Assembly (NCBI RefSeq): GCF_018881635.1
Contig: NZ_JACVPY010000002.1
Location: 1,427,717 to 1,491,716 of the forward strand
Direction of reading: 5' to 3'
DNA: 64,000 bases
Source of the DNA: Polynucleobacter sp. UB-Piko-W3
Lineage (GTDB): Bacteria > Pseudomonadota > Gammaproteobacteria > Burkholderiales > Burkholderiaceae
The notes beneath the pieces were generated by a model. The model was not told where the DNA came from and made no database searches. It saw only the letters and a list, made by a program, of their open reading frames with translations. Made by a program: the position numbers and the translations under genes. Below are positions 54,541 to 64,000 of the stretch, piece after piece. How positions within the stretch are numbered: position 1 is the first letter of the stretch; every line of letters starts with the position of its first letter.

Positions 54541-57059
54541 TGATAGTTCTCATATATTGAAGGAGGTATAGGCTTTGAAGTGGGCATATATCCAGGTACA
54601 TTTAGCTTCATGATATCAACTGGATTGCTACCGGCACTAGCAAAGCCCCTAAATTCTATTTGGAAGAGCACTTGAGTAGTTGTTAAGACTGATGAATTCA
54701 GCATCTGGGAATATGCGCCGCGGAATGTCCAGCAATCTTTGGTCCATTCGAAGCCAATTAAAGTATTTAAGGTTTTAGTTGTCAATGCATCATAACCCCA
54801 CCGCCCTAATGCAGATAATTCCCGTGTAATAGGCCATTGACCAGAAATATTGTACTGATCGGTTGTAGTCGCCGCAGGGGTAAAAGTCTGATTATTTTGA
54901 ATCGATGACTCAACAGGCGGTGACCACACATTGCGATAGCCAAAGTTCAAACTTCTTCCAGGGGTAGGTCGCCAACTACCGCCCACGGTAGTTTGCACAA
55001 AACGATTGAGTTGGGTGTTGTACTGACCAAATATATCGGCACTTAAGTTTCCGAGCAATCGAATTGAGCCGGAGCCTAGGGTATCTGAATAGGTTGATGG
55101 ATTAGCGATATTGCCGTTTAAACCAACCTTTTGCGCTGAGAACTGTTGTTGTTGCGCTAGGGTTACATTCGCACGCTCAGCTCCAGTACCTGCCTCAAGC
55201 ATCCTACTGGTCATACCCAGTGTTGCAGCATTTTTATCTGCAATACGATCATTACCAATAAAAGTGTTTTCAGCAAAAATCTGTGAGACACCAAAACCTG
55301 CATCTGCAGTATCAAAAATTGGAGTTTGTGCCTGATTTTGGTATGGGGTATAGACATACATTGCTCTTGGCTCCATCGTCAGCAACATATCGCGCCCAAA
55401 GAATCCTTTTAGCTCTGCGGCATCCCTTTCGAAGGCCATACCAGAATCTAGGCTAAGTGTTGGAATAGTGAAGCCCTGAGCTGGCGCTGCTCCAACATTA
55501 TTAAAAGGCGCAGCGTTATAGGTGTTTGCTTGAAAACTGACCTTGGGCGTAACGTAATAACCTGGTGTCACTTGTGGCAATGCCATTGCACCCTTCACTA
55601 CCGTTCTGTCAGCTTGGCTATATACACCGGGGGCAGTGGCGGGTAAGTGCCCTTGAATGTTGTATGCAAAACGCGTGAAATCTGTAGAAAATGTGGTTGC
55701 CGGTCCACTCGGTAAGGTTATGTACTTACCATTTGAACTTACAACAGCCGGAGTTAAACGATTGTTATAGGCAGCAGTAACATTGGGCAATACGTTATAT
55801 GGCGATTGCACCGTAACGCTTGGATCAGGTTGTAGTGTTTGGAAAGTCATGGCCCTCGCTGAAACATTCCAATTACTTAAACTACCTGTAAGCCCCTTGG
55901 TTGTTCCAACCTCCTGACGGAATTGATTAGTTACCGCCCCTGCAATACTTTGAGAAAACTGGGTTGGGTACAAATTGTCTGAAACTCTGGCCATGTTTGC
56001 ATAACCTGTCCATGAGCCTGGCAAAGGAACTCCGCCCGGTCCAATGCCCCCACTAAATGCCTGTCGTTGCTGCCAATCGTATTTCCATCGGTCAGTGCCT
56101 GTTTGCTTGTCATATGGCAAAATCTCGCCCGCGAGAGTGCCAGAATATTTACTATCTAAGAACCGGTACTGTGCACCTAACATCACGCCACGTTGAGCCA
56201 TATAACGAGGTAATAAAAGTAAATCGCGATTGGGTGCAATATTGACGTAGTAAGGTTGGGTAATATCAAAGCCATTGTTCGAGTTATAGCCGGCAACGGG
56301 AGCCAAAATACCGGAACGACGCTGCCCACCGGTTGGAGCACTGAAATAAGGGGTGTAGGCAATTGGTACATCAAAGAATCGCATCACTCCGTGTGTGCCA
56401 ACCATTTCTTTTTGCTCGTTATCGATTTCTAGATTGCTGACCGTGAAATACCAGTCCATATTTTCTGGAGTACAGGTTGTATAAGTTGCTTTATCAAAAA
56501 CAAAAACATCAGGACTATCAATCGTTAATTTTTTTGCTTTGCCACTTCCGCGACTATCACGCAGTTCGTAAGTAGGCATCTCCATGAAACCTTCACGTGC
56601 ATCGACTTTAAATTGTCCGCTAGGCCCCTTAAAGACAACGTTCCCTTTAGAAAGCTCTGCGTTACCAGTTAAATTAGCAATATCGGTATCAGGGTCATAG
56701 GTAATTTCATCTGCCTTAAGAACTGCGCCATTACGACGAATCTGCGCACGACCTTTCAAATGCATATCACGATCCACTACACCATCAATTACATCGCTAG
56801 AGGTAAAGGTCAACGATTTACCATCTTCAATTGGCTGACCAACGCGCAATTGATCATCCAACTTCAATATGGTCACATTGCCACGGTCAGGTAATAAAAC
56901 AGTATTGGGATTCGACTGCGAAACTGGGGGTAATGGAGTAGGCGCCTGCGCCCGAATCGGGAGTGCGAGTTGCAGCAATATCACCCCCATGATGATGCGC
57001 AGGGTTATAGCCAAAAAAAGAGGGGCGCAAAGGCCGGCGCGACGGCGATAATGACTCAT
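54537..57059 (-). CDS. lptD: LPS-assembly protein LptD
   Basis: An 840-residue outer-membrane beta-barrel that places LPS in the outer leaflet with LptE. It has a signal region (RIIMGVILLQLALPIRAQA), an N-terminal OstA/LptA-like domain (DGVVDRDMHLKGRAQIRRNG, DEITYDPDTDIANLTGNAEL in shorter parts) and a long barrel (from about 240, e.g. GLTGSLSNWNVSARAM, LNFGYRN). Cysteines needed for the shuffling disulfides appear near TCTPEN and KDCWTF. It begins the operon, 33 bases from divergent amgK. Confidence 0.95.
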   Translation of the reverse strand: MSHYRRRAGLCAPLFLAITLRIIMGVILLQLALPIRAQAPTPLPPVSQSNPNTVLLPDRGNVTILKLDDQLRVGQPIEDGKSLTFTSSDVIDGVVDRDMHLKGRAQIRRNGAVLKADEITYDPDTDIANLTGNAELSKGNVVFKGPSGQFKVDAREGFMEMPTYELRDSRGSGKAKKLTIDSPDVFVFDKATYTTCTPENMDWYFTVSNLEIDNEQKEMVGTHGVMRFFDVPIAYTPYFSAPTGGQRRSGILAPVAGYNSNNGFDITQPYYVNIAPNRDLLLLPRYMAQRGVMLGAQYRFLDSKYSGTLAGEILPYDKQTGTDRWKYDWQQRQAFSGGIGPGGVPLPGSWTGYANMARVSDNLYPTQFSQSIAGAVTNQFRQEVGTTKGLTGSLSNWNVSARAMTFQTLQPDPSVTVQSPYNVLPNVTAAYNNRLTPAVVSSNGKYITLPSGPATTFSTDFTRFAYNIQGHLPATAPGVYSQADRTVVKGAMALPQVTPGYYVTPKVSFQANTYNAAPFNNVGAAPAQGFTIPTLSLDSGMAFERDAAELKGFFGRDMLLTMEPRAMYVYTPYQNQAQTPIFDTADAGFGVSQIFAENTFIGNDRIADKNAATLGMTSRMLEAGTGAERANVTLAQQQQFSAQKVGLNGNIANPSTYSDTLGSGSIRLLGNLSADIFGQYNTQLNRFVQTTVGGSWRPTPGRSLNFGYRNVWSPPVESSIQNNQTFTPAATTTDQYNISGQWPITRELSALGRWGYDALTTKTLNTLIGFEWTKDCWTFRGAYSQMLNSSVLTTTQVLFQIEFRGFASAGSNPVDIMKLNVPGYMPTSKPIPPSIYENYQ

Positions 57060-57092
57060 GGATCCAGACCAGCCTTATTATACGAATCGACC

Positions 57093-58097
57093 ATGACTGA
57101 CTCTCGCCTAAATACCCTCCGCGACTGGCTAAAAGCCCTAGACCCTAGCTGGCAATTAGATCTTGACACTTTGGCTCCAGCCTCAGCAGATGCCAGCTTT
57201 AGACGGTATTTCCGAATTCAGTCCCAAAAGCACAATTACGGGACTTTAATCGTGATGGATGCGCCTCCTCAGCACGAGCCTTTGGATGCTTTTATTCAGG
57301 TCGATTTATTACTCTCTTCTGCAGGGTTAAACGCTCCAAAAATCCTCGAACAAAATGTTGCACAGGGCTTTCTTTTATTAAATGATTTGGGCACCAAGAC
57401 CTATCTGGCAGAACTCACTAGTGAAACCGCAGATCACCTCTACAAAGATGCAACTCATGCTTTAGTCCAAATGCAATTAGCCAGCAAGCCGAATGTACTG
57501 CCAAATTATGATGAAGCGCTATTGCAAAGAGAGCTTGATTTATTTCCTGAATGGTATTTAAGGAAGCATCTCCATATTGAATTAAATGATCTTCAGCAAA
57601 CCCAGCTTCGTAAAGCTTTTGAGTTGATTATTGAAAATAATCTAGCGCAAGCAAAAGTCTACGTTCATCGTGACTACCATTCACGAAATTTAATGGTGAC
57701 CGAAAAAGATAATCCAGGCGTGATCGATTTTCAAGACGCCGTTTATGGTCCCATTACTTACGATGCCTCCTCCTTGTGGCGCGATGCTTATATCGCCTGG
57801 CCTGAAGAGCGTGTCATTGATTGGATTATTAAATTCTGGGAAGAGGGTCGTAAAGTTGGCCTCCCAATGCCAAATGATTTCGGGCAGTTCTATCGTGATT
57901 TTGAGTGGATGGGCTTGCAACGCCATCTGAAAGTCCTTGGTATCTTTGCAAGGCTGTTTCATCGCGATGGTAAAGATGGTTATCTCAAAGATATCCCTTT
58001 AGTTTTAGAGTACGCGATTGCGACTGCAAATCGTTACATTGAATTAAAACCTTTGGCGCGCATTTTGGAGTCGACCCGCCAAAGTAAAGAATCATAA
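57093..58097 (+). CDS. amgK: N-acetylmuramate/N-acetylglucosamine 1-kinase AmgK
   Basis: A 334-residue sugar kinase of the aminoglycoside phosphotransferase fold. I set the start at ATG 57093 (MTDSRLNTLRDWLKALDPSW); an extension would run into lptD. It has the SADASFRRYFRI strand, the catalytic VHRDYHSRNLMV motif and DFQDAVYGPITYDASSL with the metal-binding Asp. In Pseudomonas, AmgK phosphorylates MurNAc for recycling. The next gene is murU, which completes the route to UDP-MurNAc. Confidence 0.9.
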   Translation: MTDSRLNTLRDWLKALDPSWQLDLDTLAPASADASFRRYFRIQSQKHNYGTLIVMDAPPQHEPLDAFIQVDLLLSSAGLNAPKILEQNVAQGFLLLNDLGTKTYLAELTSETADHLYKDATHALVQMQLASKPNVLPNYDEALLQRELDLFPEWYLRKHLHIELNDLQQTQLRKAFELIIENNLAQAKVYVHRDYHSRNLMVTEKDNPGVIDFQDAVYGPITYDASSLWRDAYIAWPEERVIDWIIKFWEEGRKVGLPMPNDFGQFYRDFEWMGLQRHLKVLGIFARLFHRDGKDGYLKDIPLVLEYAIATANRYIELKPLARILESTRQSKES

Positions 58098-58107
58098 GTA
58101 AAAAGTA

Positions 58108-58824
58108 ATGGACAAGCAAAATTCTCTTCCTTGCTTTCTTCTGGCTGCCGGTAGAGGCGAGCGGATGCGTCCACTCACTGATGACTTACCGAAACCCTTA
58201 CTCACAATTCAAAATAAGTCTTTACTAGCATGGCATCTTGAAGCCCTTGCTCAGTCAGGCATCCAAAAGGTTGTGATTAATCATGCTTGGCTTGGTAAAA
58301 AAATTGAAGAGAGCCTGGGAGATGGCCATCAATTTGGTCTTAGTATTGAGTACTCCCCAGAAGCAAGCGCTCTAGAAACTGCAGGAGGGATCCGCCAAGC
58401 ACTCCCCCTACTTTCCCCGGAAGACTATTTTCTAGTGATCAATGGCGATGTATTTGCCCCAAATCTAGCAATCAAGTCTCTTTTGGAGGAGGCCTCAAAG
58501 CTTCAAAGCAGTCCCAAGAAAGTATTGGCACACCTTTTAATGGTTCCAAACCCAGTTCAACATCCAAATGGTGACTTCTACCTCAAAGACTCCATAGTCA
58601 GCACTGACAAATCAGCAGGAGCAGAAAAACTGACTTTTTCAGGGATTGGCATCTACCATAAAGACCTTTTCAGAGAATTAAAAATGGGCGTCCCAGCCAA
58701 ACTGGCGCCCCTACTCATCCAAGCCATGGAACAAAATAAGGTGTCTGGTGAAAAATATACCGGTCCGTGGCACGATGTAGGTACTCCACAACGCTTACAA
58801 GAGCTCAATGCAGCTTATGAATAA
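58108..58824 (+). CDS. murU: N-acetylmuramate alpha-1-phosphate uridylyltransferase MurU
   Basis: A 238-residue nucleotidyltransferase: LLAAGRGERMRPLTDDLPKPLL is the NTP-binding signature, followed by VINGDVFAP with metal-binding Asp and GPWHDVGTPQRL. With AmgK 10 bases upstream it forms the muropeptide recycling route that bypasses MurA, the target of fosfomycin. The end overlaps the pepP start by 17 bases. Confidence 0.92.
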   Translation: MDKQNSLPCFLLAAGRGERMRPLTDDLPKPLLTIQNKSLLAWHLEALAQSGIQKVVINHAWLGKKIEESLGDGHQFGLSIEYSPEASALETAGGIRQALPLLSPEDYFLVINGDVFAPNLAIKSLLEEASKLQSSPKKVLAHLLMVPNPVQHPNGDFYLKDSIVSTDKSAGAEKLTFSGIGIYHKDLFRELKMGVPAKLAPLLIQAMEQNKVSGEKYTGPWHDVGTPQRLQELNAAYE

Positions 58825-60181
58825 CAATATCTATCAAGAACGCAGAAATGCGCTCGCAAAACAAATTCACGCCAAATCTGGTGGTGGTATTGCCGTTATT
58901 TCTACTGCACCTGAGCTAGCACGTAATCGCGATAGCGAATTTCCTTATCGTCATGACAGTGATTTCTTTTACTTAACCGGCTTTGAAGAGCCGGGTGCAA
59001 CCTTGGTTATGGAAGTCAACAGTAGCGGCAAAAACTACAAGCTTCAATCGCACTTATTTTGCAGACCAAAAGATACTGAACGAGAAATTTGGGATGGCAT
59101 TCGTCTCGGGCCTGATGCCGCAATCGCAGGACTTGGTGTTGAATTCGCATATAGCAACCAAGAACTTGATCATAAGTTAGGTGAACTGTTAGCTGATCAA
59201 GATGCGGTTTATATCCGCTTAGCAGAAAGCGCAGAAGCGGATCGGCGCTTACGTCACTGGATGAAGAAGGTTCGCGGACAAGCGCGCGCTGGTATTAATC
59301 CACCTTCAGAGTTGCATGATGTAGAGGCTCTGATTCATGAGATGCGCCTCTTCAAAGATGCACATGAGGTTGATACTATGCGCCGTGCCGCAGTCATCTC
59401 TGCACGGGCCCATATTCGGGCTATGCAAGTGTGCAAACCTGGCTTGCGCGAATATCAACTTGAAGCAGAATTGCTCCATGAATTCCGCAATAGCGGAGCA
59501 CAAAGTGTGGCCTATAACAGTATTGTTGCTGGAGGCGCAAACTCATGCATCCTTCACTACCGGGCGGGATCAACCGAATTACGCAGTGGTGAACTTTGCT
59601 TAATTGATGCAGGCTGTGAGCTTGATGGATACGCATCTGATATCACACGCACTTTTCCAGTCAATGGAAAATTTACAGGCCCTCAGCGCGCACTCTACGA
59701 CATCACCCTCGCTGCACAAGAATCAGCAGTTACAATGACCAAGCCAGGAAACACGTTTATGCAGCCCCATGAAGCGGCACTTAAAGTGCTCACCCAAGGA
59801 CTGCTAGATGAAAAACTACTCAAACTTTCAGAGTTAGGCTCGCTTGAGAATGCCATCGAGACTGGTGCTTATCGCCGCTTCTACATGCACCGCACCTCCC
59901 ACTGGCTGGGTATGGATGTACATGATGTTGGCTCTTATCGCGAACAAAGCAATAGCTCCTCCAAAGAAGAGAAGCCTTGGCGCATTCTCAAAAACGGAAT
60001 GGTCATCACGATTGAGCCTGGCTTATATGTAAGACCTGCGGATGATATTGATGAGGCTTTCTGGAATATTGGTATTCGCATTGAGGATGACGCAGTGATT
60101 AATGATTCTGGCTGCGAATTAATCTCTCGCGGGGTACCAGTCAAGGCCGATGAAATCGAAGCCATTATGAAGAACGCCTAA
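58808..60181 (+). CDS. pepP: Xaa-Pro aminopeptidase
   Basis: A 457-residue M24 metallopeptidase that removes N-terminal residues before proline. The N-domain has FPYRHDSDFFYLTGF; dimetal ligands are Asp in LIDAGCELDGYASDITRTF, His in HRTSHWLGMDVHD, and Glu in ITIEPGLYV and IGIRIEDD. A second ATG at 58817 is a possible start. It lies between murU and the UbiH-type gene, as in many betaproteobacteria. Confidence 0.95.
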   Translation: MQLMNNNIYQERRNALAKQIHAKSGGGIAVISTAPELARNRDSEFPYRHDSDFFYLTGFEEPGATLVMEVNSSGKNYKLQSHLFCRPKDTEREIWDGIRLGPDAAIAGLGVEFAYSNQELDHKLGELLADQDAVYIRLAESAEADRRLRHWMKKVRGQARAGINPPSELHDVEALIHEMRLFKDAHEVDTMRRAAVISARAHIRAMQVCKPGLREYQLEAELLHEFRNSGAQSVAYNSIVAGGANSCILHYRAGSTELRSGELCLIDAGCELDGYASDITRTFPVNGKFTGPQRALYDITLAAQESAVTMTKPGNTFMQPHEAALKVLTQGLLDEKLLKLSELGSLENAIETGAYRRFYMHRTSHWLGMDVHDVGSYREQSNSSSKEEKPWRILKNGMVITIEPGLYVRPADDIDEAFWNIGIRIEDDAVINDSGCELISRGVPVKADEIEAIMKNA

Positions 60182-60190
60182 ATTCAAATC

Positions 60191-61348
60191 ATGAGTGCAT
60201 CTCGTTGTGACATCTTGATTCAGGGAGGCGGGCCGGTTGGACTTGCTTGCGCTGCGTGGACTTTGCAAAAGTTTCCTGATGCAAAAGTTATCCTGATTGA
60301 TCGAAACCCGGTCGATGATGCCGATCTAGTCGCAGCCGATAGTCGTGGCATTGCGCTTTCTCATGGCAGCAAACTACTGCTCGATACGATTCATGCTTGG
60401 CCTGCTGACAGTGCTGATATTCATCGTGTGCATGTTTCACAAGCAGGTCGCTTTGGTCGCGCATTGATGACGCGAGAAGAGCTTAGTCAAGATGCTTTGG
60501 GACACATCATTCGCTATCGTGATATTCATATGGCATTACGACAAGCACTAAGATCAATTCAAAACAAGAGCCCTCATTTTGTTTGGCAACACATTAACAA
60601 AGAAGATGGGCAGGCTGAGATCAACGCCAGGTGTATTGTGCACGCTGAGGGGGGTCTATTTAAAAATCAAGACTGGGTTGAATCTGGCAGAGACTATGAT
60701 CAATCGGCTTTAGTGGGTTTAGTTGAGGTAGAGAATGCTCCACCTCATCAAGCCTGGGAACGCTTTACATCGGAAGGACCACTAGCAGTTCTTCCAAGTC
60801 ATTATGGTCCCAATATTTTGAATCTTGTATGGTGCGGAACTCCTGGTTCTTCACAGCATCGTCTGCAATTAAGTGATGCTGATTTTCTGACATCATTGCA
60901 AAACGAGTTTGGCTCACGTATTGGACGCTTTCTCAAAATTCAAGATCGTCGCCTATATGAGCTAGGCCTGAACTACCGCAAAGAAATTACTAAAGATAAT
61001 GAAGTGTGGATTGGTAATGCTGCACAAGCTTTGCACCCCGTTGCGGGACAGGGGTTAAATTTAGGATTGCGCGATGCTTTCTTGCTGGCTGAAAAGTTAG
61101 TCGCGGCATTTTCAGGAACAGCAGAAAACCAAACGCCAGCAAACATTCAAAGTGCATTAGAGAGTTATGCGCAAAGTCGCAAAGTCGACCGCACCACCAC
61201 CATTGGTCTTACAGACTTCATGGCTAGGGTATTTACTTCAAATCTGGCTCCAATAGTGATGGCCCGTGGATTAGCTTTATCGGCCCTTCAGTGGCTTCCG
61301 CCAGTCAAAACAGCCTTAGCTCGCCAGATGATGTTTGGTAGGCGCTAG
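60191..61348 (+). CDS. ubiH: UbiH/UbiF-family FAD-dependent monooxygenase
   Basis: A 385-residue flavin hydroxylase. The FAD motifs are CDILIQGGGPVGLACAAW, with the GD-like IGNAAQALHPVAGQGLNLGLRDA near residue 275, and the DG-like region replaced by weak similarity. Ubiquinone ring hydroxylation is the expected task; the exact position (UbiH, UbiF or UbiI type) cannot be decided. It is 9 bases after pepP, a usual pair. Confidence 0.86.
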   Translation: MSASRCDILIQGGGPVGLACAAWTLQKFPDAKVILIDRNPVDDADLVAADSRGIALSHGSKLLLDTIHAWPADSADIHRVHVSQAGRFGRALMTREELSQDALGHIIRYRDIHMALRQALRSIQNKSPHFVWQHINKEDGQAEINARCIVHAEGGLFKNQDWVESGRDYDQSALVGLVEVENAPPHQAWERFTSEGPLAVLPSHYGPNILNLVWCGTPGSSQHRLQLSDADFLTSLQNEFGSRIGRFLKIQDRRLYELGLNYRKEITKDNEVWIGNAAQALHPVAGQGLNLGLRDAFLLAEKLVAAFSGTAENQTPANIQSALESYAQSRKVDRTTTIGLTDFMARVFTSNLAPIVMARGLALSALQWLPPVKTALARQMMFGRR

Positions 61349-61402
61349 AGGGCTTAAAAGGCCTTACAAATCTCAGCATTCTAGGATTCATAGGAATCAA
61401 GC

Positions 61403-61427
61403 AATTTGCCTAAAAATTAGGCAAATT
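61403..61427 (+). promoter_or_regulatory. Perfect dyad with Fis-type core upstream of dusB-fis
   Basis: AATTTGCCTAA, AAA and TTAGGCAAATT form a perfect 11+11-base dyad. Its centre GCCTAAAAATTAGGC (61408-61422) satisfies the Fis core G-N2-Y-R-N2-W-N2-Y-R-N2-C at every fixed position. It is about 55-75 bases before the dusB ATG. Fis self-control of dusB-fis is known in E. coli. A ubiH terminator is the other reading, but no T-run follows. Confidence 0.5.
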
Positions 61428-61479
61428 TGGACCTCTTTGTGCTAAAGTGTCATGCTTTCCGCAAGACTCAGCTCAATAG

Positions 61480-62496
61480 ATGAAGATCGGCTCACACCTC
61501 CTCGCAAACAGACTATTTGTAGCCCCTATGGCTGGAGTTACTGACCGTCCATTTAGAGAGCTTTGCAAGAAATTAGGCGCTGGATACGCTGTCTCAGAAA
61601 TGGTGGCTTCAAATGCCCTACTTTGGAAAAGCGAAAAGACGCAACGTCGCGCAAATCATGTTGGGGAATTCAAGCCCATCGCCGTACAAATTGCAGGCGC
61701 AGATCCTGCCATGATGGCTGCTGCGGCAAAAATCAATGTAGACCATGGCGCACAAATTATTGATATCAATATGGGTTGCCCAGCAAAAAAAGTTTGTAAT
61801 GTCGCTGCGGGTTCAGCCTTGTTACGTGATGAGCCATTAGTGCAACAAATTTTGGAGGCGGTAGTTAAAGCAGTTGGTACCGGACCAGATGCAGTGCCCG
61901 TTACTTTAAAAATTCGGACGGGCTGGGATCGTGAGCATAAAAATGCAATCGAGATTGCGCGTCTTGCAGAACGCTCTGGTATCTCTATGCTGACTGTTCA
62001 TGGTCGCACAAGAGCAGATCTCTATCATGGTGAAGCGGAGTATGAAACGATTACTGCCGTAAAAAATAATGTGCAAATTCCAGTTGTTGCGAATGGTGAC
62101 ATCACTAGCCCAGAAAAGGCAGAGGCTGTTTTAAGGATCACTGGTGCCGATGCCATCATGATCGGTCGTGCTGCACAAGGCCGTCCATGGATCTTTCGCG
62201 AGATTAATTATTACTTAGAGACCGGCGGTAAGCTGCCAACTCCTGAAATTAATGAGATTCAAGACATCATGAATACTCACTTACTAGATCACTACGAGTT
62301 TTATGGTGAATATATTGGCCTACGAACAGCCCGTAAGCATATTGGCTGGTATTGCAAAGGTTTGCGTGATTCGCATGCATTCCGCCAACGCATGAATACT
62401 GCTGATGATTGCAAAACTCAATTACAGCTGGTTAATGATTATTTTGATGAGATGAAATCTCATTCTGACCGTTTGCTTTTTTTAGAAGCAGCGTAG
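61480..62496 (+). CDS. dusB: tRNA-dihydrouridine synthase DusB
   Basis: A 338-residue FMN enzyme that reduces uridines in the tRNA D loop. It has VAPMAGVTDRPFRELC, the catalytic-cysteine block INMGCPAKKVCNVAAGSAL, HGRTRADLYHGEA and VANGDITSPE. The length fits DusB. It precedes fis by 50 bases, the widespread dusB-fis operon. Confidence 0.96.
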   Translation: MKIGSHLLANRLFVAPMAGVTDRPFRELCKKLGAGYAVSEMVASNALLWKSEKTQRRANHVGEFKPIAVQIAGADPAMMAAAAKINVDHGAQIIDINMGCPAKKVCNVAAGSALLRDEPLVQQILEAVVKAVGTGPDAVPVTLKIRTGWDREHKNAIEIARLAERSGISMLTVHGRTRADLYHGEAEYETITAVKNNVQIPVVANGDITSPEKAEAVLRITGADAIMIGRAAQGRPWIFREINYYLETGGKLPTPEINEIQDIMNTHLLDHYEFYGEYIGLRTARKHIGWYCKGLRDSHAFRQRMNTADDCKTQLQLVNDYFDEMKSHSDRLLFLEAA

Positions 62497-62546
62497 CCTT
62501 CAACTAAGTTATAGCTCAATTATTTTATTTTTTAGATTTAAATATT

Positions 62547-62786
62547 ATGACCAATAAACATCCAATTACTGAGTGCATTGAAACCCAGCTGCAGAGCTAT
62601 TTGAATGACCTCAAAGGAACACCTCCGACAGATATCTATCAAATGGTATTGGCCGTAGTGGAAAAACCTATGCTTGAATTAGTCATGCAGCATGCTAAAC
62701 AAAACCAATCTTTAGCTGCTCAGTACCTTGGTATTAATCGCAATACCTTGCACAAGAAACTCGTTGAACACCATTTGCTGAAATAA
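62547..62786 (+). CDS. fis: DNA-binding protein Fis
   Basis: A 79-residue Fis-family protein, shorter than the 98 residues of E. coli. The N-terminal hairpin arm is reduced; the helical dimer core (YQMVLAVVEKPMLELVMQHA) and the HTH (QSLAAQYLGINRNTLHKKL) are complete. It bends DNA and tunes growth-linked transcription. It lies between dusB and purH with about 50-base gaps. Confidence 0.94.
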   Translation: MTNKHPITECIETQLQSYLNDLKGTPPTDIYQMVLAVVEKPMLELVMQHAKQNQSLAAQYLGINRNTLHKKLVEHHLLK

Positions 62787-62839
62787 ACCGCAATATTACA
62801 TAACCATTTTTAAGCCATTTATTAAACCTTTCGAAAATT

Positions 62840-64000
62840 ATGATCCGTACAGCCCTACTCTCTGTCTCCGATAAAAATGGTATTGTGCCCTTTGCCAAAG
62901 CCCTTCACGAGCAAGGCATCAAACTGATTTCAACTGGTGGCACAGCAAAACTCTTAGCAGAGAACAATCTGCCAGTTGTAGAAGTTTCCTCTTTGACCAA
63001 ATTCCCTGAGATGTTAGATGGTCGTGTAAAGACGCTCCACCCAATGGTGCATGGTGGGCTGTTGGCGCGTAGAGACTTCCCTGAACATATGGCGGCGCTC
63101 AAAGAGCACGGTATTGATACGATCGATATGCTAGTGATCAACCTTTACCCATTTAATGAGACGGTCGCTAAAGAAAGCTGCTCATTCGAAGACGCAGTAG
63201 AGAACATTGATATTGGCGGTCCAGCCATGTTACGTGCTGCAGCCAAAAATCATCAAGATGTCACCGTATTGATTTCGCCTGAAGACTACGCCCCAGTATT
63301 GGCAGAGATGAAGGCCAATAAAAACATTGTTTCTTATAAAACTAACTTAGCCCTAGCCAAAAAAGTGTTTGCTCATACAGCACAATACGATGGAGCAATT
63401 GCTAACTATCTATCTGCATTAGGAGATGACTTAGACCATAAAGCTCGCTCCGCATATCCAGAGACACTGCATCTTGCTTTTGAAAAAGTGCAAGAGATGC
63501 GTTACGGTGAAAACCCACATCAATCTGCATCCTTCTATAAAGATATTTACCCAGTAGATGGCGCGCTTGCCAATTACAAACAATTACAAGGCAAAGAGCT
63601 GTCTTACAACAACATCGCTGATGCTGATTCTGCTTGGGAATGCGTTAAGAGTTTTACGGGCAATACAGGGGGAGTTGCTGCTTGCGTCATCATTAAACAT
63701 GCGAACCCTTGTGGTGTAGCTGTTGGTGCCAGTCCACTGGAGGCCTATCAGAAGGCTTTCAAAACTGACCCAAGCTCCGCCTTTGGTGGAATCATTGCAT
63801 TTAATGTTCCATGTGATGGCGCTGCTGCCCAAGAGATCTCAAAGCAATTTGTCGAGGTTTTGATTGCTCCCAGTTTTAGCGATGAGGCAAAAGCTATTTT
63901 TGCAGCAAAGCAAAATGTGCGCCTCTTAGAAATTCCAATTGGTACAGCCTTTAATGCTTTTGATTTCAAACGCGTTGGTGGTGGCTTACTAGTGCAGTCA
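62840..64000 (+). CDS. purH: Bifunctional IMP cyclohydrolase / AICAR transformylase PurH (partial)
   Basis: The ATG at 62840 opens [20 protein letters not shown], then [10 protein letters not shown], the [19 protein letters not shown] block and NLYPFNETV of the MGS-like cyclohydrolase domain. [10 protein letters not shown] and [11 protein letters not shown] belong to the AICAR formyltransferase domain. 387 codons are visible of an expected total near 520; the frame stays open to the window end. It catalyses the last two steps of IMP synthesis. Confidence 0.96.
   Translation, partial: MIRTALLSVSDKNGIVPFAKALHEQGIKLISTGGTAKLLAENNLPVVEVSSLTKFPEMLDGRVKTLHPMVHGGLLARRDFPEHMAALKEHGIDTIDMLVINLYPFNETVAKESCSFEDAVENIDIGGPAMLRAAAKNHQDVTVLISPEDYAPVLAEMKANKNIVSYKTNLALAKKVFAHTAQYDGAIANYLSALGDDLDHKARSAYPETLHLAFEKVQEMRYGENPHQSASFYKDIYPVDGALANYKQLQGKELSYNNIADADSAWECVKSFTGNTGGVAACVIIKHANPCGVAVGASPLEAYQKAFKTDPSSAFGGIIAFNVPCDGAAAQEISKQFVEVLIAPSFSDEAKAIFAAKQNVRLLEIPIGTAFNAFDFKRVGGGLLVQS

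Noticed and set aside
56970-57092. Extended start of amgK overlapping lptD
   Set aside because: The extension runs through the divergent lptD start and promoter; family likeness starts at MTDSRLNTLRDW.
1-64000. Prophage, insertion sequence, CRISPR array or integrated element
   Set aside because: No transposase, integrase, phage structural gene, regular spaced repeat or target-site duplication was seen while reading either strand.

Overview
The window looks like a chromosomal segment of a small-genome, moderately AT-rich betaproteobacterium of the Burkholderiaceae, most probably Polynucleobacter or a close relative. This rests on gene order (pgk-pyk-fba-purC-purE; lptD-surA-pdxA-rsmA divergent from amgK-murU; miaB-ybeY-corC-lnt; dusB-fis-purH), protein similarity recalled by eye, short intergenic gaps and many 4-bp stop/start overlaps. 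No search was run, so the genus is inference. I saw no phage, insertion sequence, CRISPR array or rRNA; there is one tRNA gene.

Layout. 1-5 kb: a minus-strand glycolysis/purine operon (pgk, pyk, fba, purC, purE cut by the window edge). 5-8.4 kb: plus-strand ilvE, a small CHCC zinc protein, waaF and two small proteins. 8.4-12.4 kb: the BepA-type protease, moaC, a small lipoprotein, a type IV pilin and a TerC-type membrane protein. 12.5-17.2 kb: sucCD, recA-recX with a clear LexA-controlled promoter, a DUF2878 membrane protein and tRNA-Met. 17.3-20 kb: a repeat-built exported protein, a MOSC protein and an MHS-family transporter. 20.3-25.7 kb: a TakP-like TRAP transporter (DctPQM) followed by a GGT-like enzyme and a maleylacetoacetate isomerase/GST-like protein.

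25.7-37.8 kb is the accessory region. A PanE-like reductase, a 2Fe-2S ferredoxin, a Rieske oxygenase and a class II aldolase lie divergent to a LysR regulator and an EamA exporter. Next comes a second unit, E2 -> aceE -> SAF-domain oxidoreductase, divergent to an Lrp regulator and an SDR. The E2 has the subunit-binding and catalytic domains but no lipoyl domain, and there is no room upstream for one. No E3 is present. This lipoyl-less E2/AceE pair under a local Lrp-type site is the most unusual object in the window. The whole block reads as an uncharacterised catabolic module that ends in 2-oxoacid oxidation.

37.8-64 kb returns to housekeeping genes: gamma-carbonic anhydrase, an ammonium transporter (start corrected to a GTG), small stress/envelope proteins, a Na+/H+ antiporter, miaB-ybeY-corC-lnt (phoH absent), glyQS, gmhB, plsC, the LPS/outer-membrane biogenesis operon lptD-surA-pdxA-rsmA, the muropeptide recycling pair amgK-murU, pepP, a UbiH-type hydroxylase, dusB-fis and purH (cut by the window end). 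Regulatory sites supported by sequence are a LexA box on recA, an Lrp-like box, LysR-type dyads, an NtrC-like box at amt, a Fis-like dyad before dusB-fis, and several intrinsic terminators, one of them inside the start of recX.
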